The position numbers were made by a program, and so were the translations under genes. The notes under the pieces are model-generated. The model saw only the letters and a program-made list of their open reading frames with translations. It did not search any database and had not been told where the DNA came from. From Desulfotignum sp. (GTDB taxonomy: Bacteria > Desulfobacterota > Desulfobacteria > Desulfobacterales > Desulfobacteraceae), in assembly GCA_011390695.1 (NCBI GenBank), contig JAABRW010000413.1, positions 1-10,425 of the forward strand: DNA of 10,425 nucleotides, in the 5' to 3' direction. Below, piece by piece: positions 1-6,542 of this stretch (positions within the stretch are counted from its first letter, which is position 1; every line of letters begins with the position of its first letter).

Positions 1-71
1 TCCATTTCATCCAGATAGGCGGAGGCCCTGCCATCACAAACCAGCATACCCGGGGTCGCATCACGATTCAT
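1..71 (-). CDS. Possible partial reading frame running off the left edge, unknown function
   Basis: An open frame on the minus strand starts with ATG at 71-69 and runs to position 1 without a stop, giving 23 codons that begin MNRDATPGMLVCDG. Its ATG overlaps the TGA of the transposase remnant (ATGA, 68-71). The same frame is also open upstream through the repeat, where it reads NIVSPEFR before a TAA at 125-123. No convincing ribosome binding site is visible. I do not recognise the product. It may be a real gene that continues outside the window, or chance open sequence next to a decayed element. Confidence 0.25.
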   Translation of the reverse strand, partial: MNRDATPGMLVCDGRASAYLDEM

Positions 72-418
72 GGCATCCGGAATTCCGGGGACAATCCGGA
101 ATTCCGGGGACACGATATTAAATTATTGTTTTCCCTCGACCCCTTCTGCCCGGTCTTTTTCTTTTTCAGCGATCGACCCGTTTTGGTCTCAAGTCGATTG
201 ATAAATGCATCACCTCCCCGGGGACGTCCTGTCATCTCATGACTTTGCAGCGCATCTATTTTATGTGAACGGACCCATCCTGTCCAGATGTTCCATATTG
301 TCTTCCACAAGGCATCTTGTGGAGCAACACTGCGCCAGGATGGCATGGCAAAGGTTATTAACGGGATCACATCCATAGGAGAGGTGCTCCGGGTCACCCA
401 GGAATAATGGTGTAACAA
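68..418 (-). pseudogene. C-terminal remnant of REP-associated tyrosine transposase (RAYT, Y1/IS200-like)
   Basis: The frame (116 codons from a TTG at 418) carries a recognisable RAYT C-terminal signature, ALQSHEMTGRPRGGDAFINR, followed by RLETKTGRSLKKKKTGQKG. Family members end with this TGRP-x-G-x-x-x-F-I-x-R-L-E block and a basic tail. RAYT proteins are single-strand transposases of the HUH superfamily, normally around 200-330 residues, that act on REP-like palindromes. Here the catalytic HUH and Tyr part is absent. The frame stays open upstream only to 451, inside the end of gspF, and the residues before the signature match the family poorly. The 3' end merges with the tandem repeat at 75-112, where a -1 frame reads NIVSPEF, a more usual family ending; this suggests a frameshift. 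I read it as a decayed, non-functional copy. Confidence 0.6.
75..112. repeat. 19-bp perfect tandem repeat with GGGGACA motif
   Basis: Two identical 19-bp copies (ATCCGGAATTCCGGGGACA) lie at 75-93 and 94-112, and the second continues as CACGATATTAAATTATT. Each copy contains the 12-bp palindrome CCGGAATTCCGG. From memory, a GGGGACAC motif followed by an ATAC/ATAT-TTAATT stretch recurs in deltaproteobacterial genomes beside RAYT-type transposase genes. The position here, inside the 3' end of such a gene remnant, fits that association. It is probably the repeat partner of the neighbouring transposase family. Confidence 0.6.
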
Positions 419-429
419 AATGTCGGTGG

Positions 430-1665
430 CTACTGAATGAGCTGATTGATTTCAAAAATCGGCAGGCAGATGGCCAGAATAATGGCCCCCACCACAATCC
501 CCATCACCAGGATGATAACCGGTTCGATCAGGGAGGTTGCAGCGGTGAGGGTGGTCTGCACATCTTTTTCAAAAAGATCAGCTGTTTTTTCCAGCATTTT
601 TTCGATTTCACCACTGGTTTCACCGATTTTGATCATCTGGGAGGCCAGGCTGGGAAAGGCGCTGCTCCGGCCAAGCACATCTCCGAGCTCACCGCCTTGT
701 TCAACCGTATCGCATGCCTTGAGGATGAGATCATACAATACCCTGTTGCCGGCAATGCTTTTGGTGATATTCAATGCCGTCAGCATGGGGACACCGTTTT
801 CCAGCAAAGATCCCAGGGTCCTTGTAAACCGTGCGGCGATGATTTTTTTTAAAAGCCCGCCGGTGACCGGCATGGAGATGAGCAGATTGTCAATAAACCT
901 GGCACCTTTCCGGGTTTTTCTGACAAGAAAAAAAAGCATGAAAAAAGCAAAAGGTGCCAGTACAATTGCCCACCAGAAAGTTTTGAAAAAGGTGCTGACA
1001 GAAATAAGTATAATGGTGGGCATGGGCAGCTGGTGGTTCATGTCGGAAAATATGTTTACAATGCCCGGCACCACATAGGTTAAAAGAACGATCAGCACCC
1101 CGAAGCCTATTGCCGCCATTAAAACCGGATACGCCAAAGATGCCTGGATTTTCTTTTTTGAATCTTCTCTGTTTTCCGTAAAATCAGCCAGCCGTTCCAG
1201 AACAATTTCCAGTGTACCGGAAGATTCACCGGCATTGACCATATTTATGAATATCGGTGAAAACACATTGGGATACAATCCCAAAGCTGTGGCAAAGCTG
1301 CTGCCCTCTTCTATGGCATCCTTTACCCGGGAGAGCACCCGTTTCATGGTCACGGATTTTGTCTGGGGAACAAGGGTAGCCACTGCTTTTACCAGGGGAA
1401 ATCCTGCAGAGAGCAGGGTTGACAACTGCCTTGTTATCATGGACAGTTCAGAAGAACTTACCTTTGCAAACAGGCGGAACCCGGTGAAAAAACCCGGTGA
1501 TTTTTTCTCCCCGGCCTTTGCCTGAGATTCTATTTTTATCAAAGATGTCGGAAAAAGATCCTTCTGGCGCAGCTTTGACTTTGCAGCTGCCGTACTTTCG
1601 GCATCAATGATGCCTGATACGTTTCTGCCTTTGGTGTTGAGCGCTTTATATTCAAATACAGCCAT
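430..1665 (-). CDS. gspF: Type II secretion system inner-membrane platform protein GspF
   Basis: GspF is the polytopic inner-membrane protein that couples the GspE ATPase to pseudopilus assembly, driving export of folded proteins from the periplasm through the outer membrane. The 411-residue length is normal. The N-terminus (MAVFEYKALN) is typical. Two copies of the T2SF domain occupy about 70-195 and 275-400, each with the family signature (NAGESSGTLEIVLERLADF at 144-162; KIGETSGEIEKMLEKTADLF at 346-365). Hydrophobic segments lie near 179-200, 218-248 and 379-405, and the C-terminus LPIFEINQLIQ is GspF-like rather than PilC-like. ATG at 1665-1663 is preceded by AGGA with 9 nt spacing. No gspE or pseudopilin gene is adjacent in the window, and a divergent protease gene lies upstream. 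A type IV pilus PilC role is the less likely alternative. Confidence 0.93.
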   Translation of the reverse strand: MAVFEYKALNTKGRNVSGIIDAESTAAAKSKLRQKDLFPTSLIKIESQAKAGEKKSPGFFTGFRLFAKVSSSELSMITRQLSTLLSAGFPLVKAVATLVPQTKSVTMKRVLSRVKDAIEEGSSFATALGLYPNVFSPIFINMVNAGESSGTLEIVLERLADFTENREDSKKKIQASLAYPVLMAAIGFGVLIVLLTYVVPGIVNIFSDMNHQLPMPTIILISVSTFFKTFWWAIVLAPFAFFMLFFLVRKTRKGARFIDNLLISMPVTGGLLKKIIAARFTRTLGSLLENGVPMLTALNITKSIAGNRVLYDLILKACDTVEQGGELGDVLGRSSAFPSLASQMIKIGETSGEIEKMLEKTADLFEKDVQTTLTAATSLIEPVIILVMGIVVGAIILAICLPIFEINQLIQ

Positions 1666-1686
1666 GGTGTTTTTTCCTAAAAAACA

Positions 1687-1714
1687 GTTATACGTGATCT
1701 ATTGTAATTGTCAA
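1687..1714 (-). promoter_or_regulatory. Sigma70-like promoter for gspF
   Basis: On the minus strand a perfect -35 box TTGACA (1714-1709) is separated by 16 nt from a -10 box TATAAC (1692-1687, five of six consensus bases). Transcription would begin near 1680, leaving a leader of only about 15 nt, just enough for the TTAGGA ribosome binding site (1680-1675). This indicates that gspF begins its own transcript instead of following an upstream gsp gene. Confidence 0.6.
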
Positions 1715-1796
1715 AGTAAAAAAGCTACAGCAGAATGGAGCAACCTTTCGCCAAACTGCCTGTGAAATTTTTGTAACAAAACCAGGAAAAAAAGGT

Positions 1797-1802
1797 TATA
1801 CT
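1797..1802 (+). promoter_or_regulatory. Candidate -10 box upstream of the caspase-like gene
   Basis: TATACT is one base from the -10 consensus and lies 110 nt upstream of the protease start. The nearest -35-like hexamer, TTGTAA at 1771-1776, is 20 nt away, which is longer than optimal, so the promoter may be weak or activator-dependent. Confidence 0.3.
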
Positions 1803-1842
1803 TTCAGGTATTTTTTTTCACAATTTTGCGAGGAAGAGTCAG

Positions 1843-1854
1843 CATCTGCAGATG
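1843..1854. promoter_or_regulatory. 12-bp perfect palindrome, possible operator
   Basis: CATCTGCAGATG is a perfect 12-bp palindrome in the leader of the protease gene, downstream of the candidate -10 box and 57 nt before the start codon. Its position would suit a dimeric repressor site. No regulator can be named from the sequence and the match could be chance. Confidence 0.25.
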
Positions 1855-1911
1855 TTATGTTCCGGAATGTTTTTTGCATAAAATCAGGGGTATACACAAA
1901 GGGCAGATAAC

Positions 1912-2799
1912 ATGGACTCTGTCAGAAACGGCTCCGCAAAAATTTTTTTGCTTTTTTTTCTGTTCCTAAATCTGGTTTCTGTAGCCCCGGTATACGGCGC
2001 ATCCTGGTTTTCAGGTATCGGTAATGACGGATATCTGAACGATGTAACAGGTCTGTACAATATATTGCGCAAGACACCTGGGTGGGATGATATTTCAGAC
2101 AACCATTTTATCGGCACAGACCTGTCAGGTCCAAAGATCACAGACAGTATTTCCACCCTTGCCAGCCGCATGCTGCCCGGTGACAGCCTGTTCTGGTATT
2201 ACTCAGGCCATGGCAGTTTTGTCTCTGACGTTGACAATGATGAATCTATACCCGGTGCCACGTCGCTGAATACCTGGGATGAAACCATCGGCCACCGCAA
2301 TGATATGCATCCCTTAACCGATGATGCCCTTGCTGCAGCGTTTCAAACGATTTCTGATAAAAATATTCATATCATTTCCGTGCTTGATGCCTGTTATGCC
2401 GGGGGATTTGTCGGCGGTGCCGGAGATGTGAACAGCGTCCCCGATATTGTTTTCATGGGATCCAGTGCTGAAAATCAAGAATCCTACAGCTACAGCGATG
2501 AACCATATTCCATATTTACCCAGGGACTCATGACCGGCTTGGAGGTCTTTAACGCATCATCCGACCCAGGTAAAATCCTGACCGCCTTTGCATTGTTTGA
2601 TGCGGCAAACAGTTCGACCCTGGCCCGGAACCTGGACCAGAATCCGGTCTTCCATGGAAATCCGGAAATGATTATCAGTGCTGTCCATACAGTCCCTGTC
2701 CCCGGATCAGGGTGTTTATTGTTCTTTCCACTGGCAGTCCTCTGGGGGTTAAAAAAAAGGATGTATCCGGGATACGGATTGCTTCCCAGTGCTGTATAG
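1912..2799 (+). CDS. Exported caspase-like (peptidase C14) protein with PEP-CTERM-like tail
   Basis: The protein (295 residues) resembles bacterial metacaspase-type C14 peptidases, cysteine proteases that usually cut after basic residues. The catalytic dyad is visible: His100 in YYSGHGS and Cys161 in LDACYAGG. An acidic stretch DVDNDES (106-112) follows the His, as in family members that bind calcium. A signal peptide spans 1 to about 29 (hydrophobic 11-25, cut near VYG/A), so the enzyme acts outside the cytoplasm. Near the C-terminus, VPVPGSG (261-267), a hydrophobic stretch (268-280) and KKR (281-283) form a PEP-CTERM-like tripartite sorting signal recognised by exosortases. The 12 residues beyond KKR are unusual for that signal. 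ATG 1912 follows a weak AAAGGG with 8 nt spacing. It is divergent from gspF and is followed by a strong inverted repeat, so it is probably monocistronic. Substrate unknown. Confidence 0.85.
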   Translation: MDSVRNGSAKIFLLFFLFLNLVSVAPVYGASWFSGIGNDGYLNDVTGLYNILRKTPGWDDISDNHFIGTDLSGPKITDSISTLASRMLPGDSLFWYYSGHGSFVSDVDNDESIPGATSLNTWDETIGHRNDMHPLTDDALAAAFQTISDKNIHIISVLDACYAGGFVGGAGDVNSVPDIVFMGSSAENQESYSYSDEPYSIFTQGLMTGLEVFNASSDPGKILTAFALFDAANSSTLARNLDQNPVFHGNPEMIISAVHTVPVPGSGCLLFFPLAVLWGLKKRMYPGYGLLPSAV

Positions 2800-2819
2800 A
2801 CATTTCATCCATTTTTGAA

Positions 2820-2838
2820 TACACGGCCCGGCCGTGTA
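2820..2838. repeat. Near-perfect 19-nt inverted repeat after the caspase-like gene
   Basis: TACACGGCC and GGCCGTGTA (9 nt each) flank a single C, 20 nt after the protease stop codon. As RNA it would fold into a GC-rich stem of 7-8 bp with a tight loop. Neither strand has a run of Ts after it, so it is not a classic intrinsic terminator. It may be a 3'-end stabilising hairpin, a U-tract-independent terminator or a protein-binding site. Confidence 0.5.
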
Positions 2839-2900
2839 ACCAAAGGGGCGGAGCTGTGGTTGCCGCTTGGAGCAACGCAATAGATGAATTATTTATTTTC

Positions 2901-2929
2901 TTGACAAAAAAAATTTCGGGCTATATGCG
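2901..2929 (+). promoter_or_regulatory. Candidate promoter for the three-gene exported-protein operon
   Basis: A perfect -35 box TTGACA (2901-2906) is followed by TATATG (2922-2927, 15-nt spacer) or TATGCG (2924-2929, 17-nt spacer). It points toward the gene starting at 3192 and would give a leader of roughly 255 nt. The -10 is imperfect at either spacing. Confidence 0.4.
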
Positions 2930-3132
2930 TTAAATAATGTTCGTCTGGGCTATTTGATGACCACTGATATCAAAACTGACTCCCACTTGACTTGAAATAA
3001 TTTCTAACTGGCTTTTTCTCCAGTTCTTGTTCTGATTCCACTGAATCGCTTTTTTTGTAACTTTCTGCAGTGAATATGTCTTATGCAGGATAGCCTGTTA
3101 GCCACAATATGGCAAAATTTATATGTATCAAT

Positions 3133-3156
3133 TTTATGAAAAGATTTATGAAAAGA
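3133..3156. repeat. 12-bp perfect tandem repeat upstream of the operon
   Basis: TTTATGAAAAGA occurs twice head to tail (3133-3144, 3145-3156), ending 35 nt before the start codon at 3192. A pair of direct repeats one helical turn apart could be a tandem regulator site or a replication-slippage product. No known motif is recognised. Confidence 0.5.
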
Positions 3157-3180
3157 TATGTGGTTAATTTAATTTGTTCT

Positions 3181-3185
3181 GGAGG
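3181..3185 (+). promoter_or_regulatory. Ribosome binding site fixing the start at 3192
   Basis: GGAGG lies 6 nt before ATG 3192. The frame is open back to a TTG at 3174, but that codon sits before this site, so ATG 3192 is the start. Confidence 0.8.
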
Positions 3186-3191
3186 TGTCAA

Positions 3192-6100
3192 ATGACTACA
3201 AGGGTGGTAGGAAACCTGTTCAGGCATTTAATCGCAACAAAGGCTTCTGTAAGAAGGCTGTTTTGCTTTGTACCTGTGTCAGCCATAATTTTTTCAATAC
3301 TGTTTTTTCAGACAGCAAAGGCTGATTTCACGGTCGTCTATGATTCATCATCCGGCAAAAATTTCGCCAAACCAGCATCGGCCGGGAATCTTAATACCGG
3401 AAATTTTCTGGTCGCTTATCTTGATTCGGTTCAATGTACGGGGCCTTTCCCGGAATGGGAAATTCGGTCCACCCTAAGGAACTCATATGGTGGAACCGTC
3501 ACTGCCGGCTTGGCCCCGCTTGGCGCCTGCAATCATAGAGCGGTTGGCAGGCCTGCGGTTGCCTACAGTTCCCGGTCGGATGTATTTTGCGTCGCAGCCC
3601 CGACTACGGACCGGCCGTCTGGGGCACTCAAGGTTAGGGTTGGATTTGTGAATGGAGATGGGACATTGGTAGAGCCATTTCATGAGTACTATCCCATCAC
3701 AGCGGATTCGTTCTATGAAGGAAGCTCCGGCCATGGATCTATCCAGGTGGTTTACAACTCCCTGCTCGACGAGTTCGTGGTAACAGCCCAGGTCGTTTCA
3801 GACGGAACAAAACGCATATGGGCCAGACGAATCAAACCTGACGGAACATTTAACGGATCGGTTGCCGAACTGTGGAATGAGGGATTAAATGGTATCGAAT
3901 CCCATGGGATTGCCTATGCCCCGGTCAGCAGTTCACCCTTTGGCGGCAGATATCTTTTTGTCTTTAATTCCGGCAGAGTTGCATTGCGTGACGCTGACCT
4001 AATGCCGATTATGGTAACTTGCCACGAGGATCAAACAACCGGTCAGGACCTCTGTGACTCAGCTTCCATTCACCTATGGTATGGAGACAATGAATTGGAG
4101 TGGGATGGTGATTCAGGGGAATCAGCCTATTTTGACGTGGCTTATGGCGAGATTGAGGGGTATAAACGTTTCCTCATGGTTTATACGGACACGAACAATA
4201 CAACGCCGGGTATCGGAATTTCTATCAACCACACAGGCATCTGGGGCATTATGATTGATCCGGAACGTCTTCGTTATGATAATAACGACACATGGGATCA
4301 GATGTATACCTACCCCACACCCTTTCCCATAACCCAAATACATGATCATTTGAATTACGGTATCCCCGTGTGGAAGCCTCGTGTGGAATACATCCACACA
4401 GCCCAGGCATTTGCGGTGACCTGGAAGGAAGTACCGTCACTTAATCCGGGAAATGCACCTGAGCTGTATTCACATACCAGGGGGGCCTGGGTGGAAAAAA
4501 TTGTTGAAGACGGGCATTATGGAACTGATGTTCGTACCCTTTACGGATACCCGCCGGACAATCTGGTGTTATCCGATGTGAGTCCCAGCACCAACTGCAT
4601 TTCAACCACAGGGTACGATGTCTGCCAGAGTTACGAAGACCCGGATTTTCCGGATGTGGTCCCCTTGGGGAACGGAACCGCGGCTGCGGTCTGGGATGCC
4701 ATGCATGACCCGCCTCCTTTTCCGTTTGGATGGGATCCTCCACCACGACACTCCATCCGGGGAGACCTTTTCCCTGTTCTGCCCGGACCGCCGAACGATA
4801 ACTGGGCTGATGCTGTTTCCGTAACGCTGGGTCGAACCAAAGGGACCCTGATTCGTGCCACGAAAGACGGCATTGCCTCCTGCGGCTATGCCCCGGATAG
4901 CCCGGATGTCTGGTATCGATTTCAGGCACCCGGACCAGGATCTTTAATGGTCACTACCTGCGGTACCAATGACTATTTCGAGATAGATACCGGCATGGAT
5001 ACGATTCTGTCGCTCCATTTCCCAGGCGATGCTTCTCAAATTCCCAATATGTGCAACGATGATTGGAATTCCAGCAACTACAATGCAGCCTGTCTGACTT
5101 CGGATGCTGGTGGTACAAGGGATTCTGCCTTGAAATATGATATGACCGGTGGCCAGATCATCTTGATCCGGGTTACGACCTATAACACATTGAGGACAAC
5201 AAAACCCTTTTTACTGAATGTGGATTTTGCAGCTGAACCAGATGTGGACAACGATGGGTATACAGTGGAACAGGGGGACTGCAACGACAATGACAGCAGC
5301 ATTTATCCCGGAGCGCCTGAACTGTGTGACGGAAAAGACAATGACTGCAATTCCGCCACTGCAGACGGATCCGGAGAAAGTTGGTACGGCACAGCCTGCG
5401 ACGGTCCGGACACGGATTTATGCAAGGAAGGCATCCTGACCTGTTCCGGGGGCCAGCAGATCTGTACAGACAATACAGGAGACAACATAGAGATCTGTGA
5501 TGGCGTGGACAATGACTGTAATCCCGCCACAGCCGATGGATCCGGTGAGAGCTGGTACGGCACAGCCTGCGACGGTCCGGACACGGATTTATGTAAGGAA
5601 GGCATCCTGACCTGTTCCGGCGGCCAGCAGATCTGTACAGACAATACAGGAAACAACATAGAGATCTGTGACGGCGTGGACAATGACTGTAATCCCGCCA
5701 CTGCCGACGGGTCCGGTGAGAGCTGGTATGGAACAGCTACCAACTGTGGAACGGGTGAATGCGAACGTGTGGGACATTTGGCCTGTTCCGGCGGAATCCA
5801 AATTGATACATGTGTGCCGGGTCAGTCCAGTGAAGAGGTATGCGATGACAAAGACAATGACTGTGACGGCCTGGTCGATGAAGACGGGGTGTGCGATAAT
5901 ACACCGGCAGGCCAGGATGTCCATGTGGAAGATGAATGGCACCAGGCCTCGGTGACCTTCGACAGCGTGCTTCAGGGAGGCGATACAACATTTGCCACCG
6001 GACCCTGCGGGGGATCAGCCTGGGAGGGCTTCACCCTGATTCCAGCAGACAATCCCACGTGTGTGGAAATCGAAACCACAGCAGAGTTTGCAGGCAGTGT

Positions 6101-6491
6101 CAAGGTGTGCATCAACTATGATGATACCGGATTGACGCTGGACCAGGAACAGAAGCTGGTCATGATCCACTGCAATGACCAGGGCAAATGCGGCATGATT
6201 CCATGTGATCCGCTGATTCCGGTGGACACGGTGAACAATGTGGTGTGCGGATGTACAGATACTTTTTCGATTTTTGGGGTTGGTTTTTGGGAAGGATGTA
6301 ATGCTGATCTGGATTATGACGGTGTTGTGGACGGAAAAGATCTGTCTGATTTCGTAAATGCCTATGGCACTGCATCAGGTCATTCGGCTTTCATACCCCA
6401 TGCGGATTTTGACGGAAGCGGTACCATCGATGCCGGGGACATTCCTGCAATGGGGCGGGGTCTGGGGGCAGACAATTGCCCCATGCCGTGA
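3192..6491 (+). CDS. Large exported multidomain protein: beta-rich N-terminus, PPC-like, MopE-type repeats, dockerin-like end
   Basis: The product has 1,099 residues with a signal peptide of about 44 (hydrophobic 23-40, cut after AKA). Residues about 45-530 are rich in aromatic and acidic residues, with recurring VAY/VVYNSLLDEFVV-type strands that suggest a beta-propeller fold. About 534-680 form a pre-peptidase C-terminal (PPC)-like domain starting PNDNWADA, with CGTND, DTGMDTILSL and CNDDW. About 684-900 hold MopE-type metal-binding repeats (DVDNDGY, GDCNDND, CDGxDNDCN), including a 57-residue near-identical duplication. A beta-sandwich-like part (about 905-1030, with VKVCINYDDTG) follows. 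The end carries two complete EF-hand-type loops, DLDYDGVVDGKD (1039-1050) and DFDGSGTIDAGD (1072-1083), as in type I dockerins. Cysteine-rich, it is probably secreted or on the cell surface and calcium-stabilised. No catalytic motif is seen; adhesion or binding is a guess. It is first of three closely spaced genes (51 nt to the next). Confidence 0.9.
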   Translation: MTTRVVGNLFRHLIATKASVRRLFCFVPVSAIIFSILFFQTAKADFTVVYDSSSGKNFAKPASAGNLNTGNFLVAYLDSVQCTGPFPEWEIRSTLRNSYGGTVTAGLAPLGACNHRAVGRPAVAYSSRSDVFCVAAPTTDRPSGALKVRVGFVNGDGTLVEPFHEYYPITADSFYEGSSGHGSIQVVYNSLLDEFVVTAQVVSDGTKRIWARRIKPDGTFNGSVAELWNEGLNGIESHGIAYAPVSSSPFGGRYLFVFNSGRVALRDADLMPIMVTCHEDQTTGQDLCDSASIHLWYGDNELEWDGDSGESAYFDVAYGEIEGYKRFLMVYTDTNNTTPGIGISINHTGIWGIMIDPERLRYDNNDTWDQMYTYPTPFPITQIHDHLNYGIPVWKPRVEYIHTAQAFAVTWKEVPSLNPGNAPELYSHTRGAWVEKIVEDGHYGTDVRTLYGYPPDNLVLSDVSPSTNCISTTGYDVCQSYEDPDFPDVVPLGNGTAAAVWDAMHDPPPFPFGWDPPPRHSIRGDLFPVLPGPPNDNWADAVSVTLGRTKGTLIRATKDGIASCGYAPDSPDVWYRFQAPGPGSLMVTTCGTNDYFEIDTGMDTILSLHFPGDASQIPNMCNDDWNSSNYNAACLTSDAGGTRDSALKYDMTGGQIILIRVTTYNTLRTTKPFLLNVDFAAEPDVDNDGYTVEQGDCNDNDSSIYPGAPELCDGKDNDCNSATADGSGESWYGTACDGPDTDLCKEGILTCSGGQQICTDNTGDNIEICDGVDNDCNPATADGSGESWYGTACDGPDTDLCKEGILTCSGGQQICTDNTGNNIEICDGVDNDCNPATADGSGESWYGTATNCGTGECERVGHLACSGGIQIDTCVPGQSSEEVCDDKDNDCDGLVDEDGVCDNTPAGQDVHVEDEWHQASVTFDSVLQGGDTTFATGPCGGSAWEGFTLIPADNPTCVEIETTAEFAGSVKVCINYDDTGLTLDQEQKLVMIHCNDQGKCGMIPCDPLIPVDTVNNVVCGCTDTFSIFGVGFWEGCNADLDYDGVVDGKDLSDFVNAYGTASGHSAFIPHADFDGSGTIDAGDIPAMGRGLGADNCPMP
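5382..5723 (+). repeat. 171-bp in-frame tandem duplication within the MopE-type repeats
   Basis: Two adjacent 171-bp units (5382-5552, 5553-5723; 57 codons each) differ at seven positions by my reading. Six changes are synonymous and one changes Asp to Asn. Partial, more diverged units flank them on both sides (from about 5322, and after 5723). Each unit encodes WYGTACDGPDTDLCKEG, a CSGGQQICTDN stretch and an ICDGVDNDCN motif. It is a recent duplication inside a coding region. Confidence 0.9.
6306..6440 (+). other. Dockerin type I-like pair of calcium loops (C-terminus of 1,099-residue protein)
   Basis: Two 12-residue loops, DLDYDGVVDGKD (6306-6341) and DFDGSGTIDAGD (6405-6440), each have Asp or Ser at positions 1, 3, 5, 9 and 12, Gly at 6 and Val or Ile at 8. 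This is the dockerin/EF-hand loop pattern. The 21-residue linker is near normal for dockerins. No cohesin partner is visible in the window. Confidence 0.7.
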
Positions 6492-6542
6492 AACAGGCAT
6501 ATAAAGGAAGGTTTTTAACACCGATCAACAGAGGATGGAAAG

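Larger units (their letters stand above)
2800..3191 (+). other. 392-nt non-coding region upstream of the exported-protein operon
   Basis: No convincing gene is present. The stretch holds a 19-nt inverted repeat just after the protease stop (2820-2838), a promoter candidate with perfect TTGACA (2901), a 6-bp hairpin (AACTGG 3006-3011 with CCAGTT 3020-3025, 8-nt loop), a 12-bp tandem repeat (3133-3156) and the strong ribosome binding site of the next gene. The sequence is AT-rich from about 2881 onward. The long leader after the promoter candidate could hold a regulatory RNA structure, but I recognise no known riboswitch class. Confidence 0.6.

Noticed and set aside
446..1078. 210-codon plus-strand open frame opposite gspF
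   Set aside because: It is a shadow of gspF, which has full-length family similarity, a ribosome binding site and a promoter on the other strand.
2712..2933. 73-codon plus-strand frame overlapping the end of the caspase-like gene
   Set aside because: It spans the inverted repeat and the promoter candidate, has no ribosome binding site and has no protein-like features.
2960..3025. Repeated AACTGACT/AACTGGCT-like stretches resembling IS21-family ends
   Set aside because: Only two imperfect short matches, no transposase gene or matching opposite end; chance similarity is as likely.
5303..5743. 146-codon minus-strand frame with internally repeated residues
   Set aside because: The repetition simply mirrors the 171-bp tandem repeat of the gene on the plus strand; no start signal or family match.
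5240..5900. CRISPR-like array suggested by regular repeats
   Set aside because: Repeats are 171 bp, in frame, contiguous without unique spacers and encode MopE-type protein motifs.
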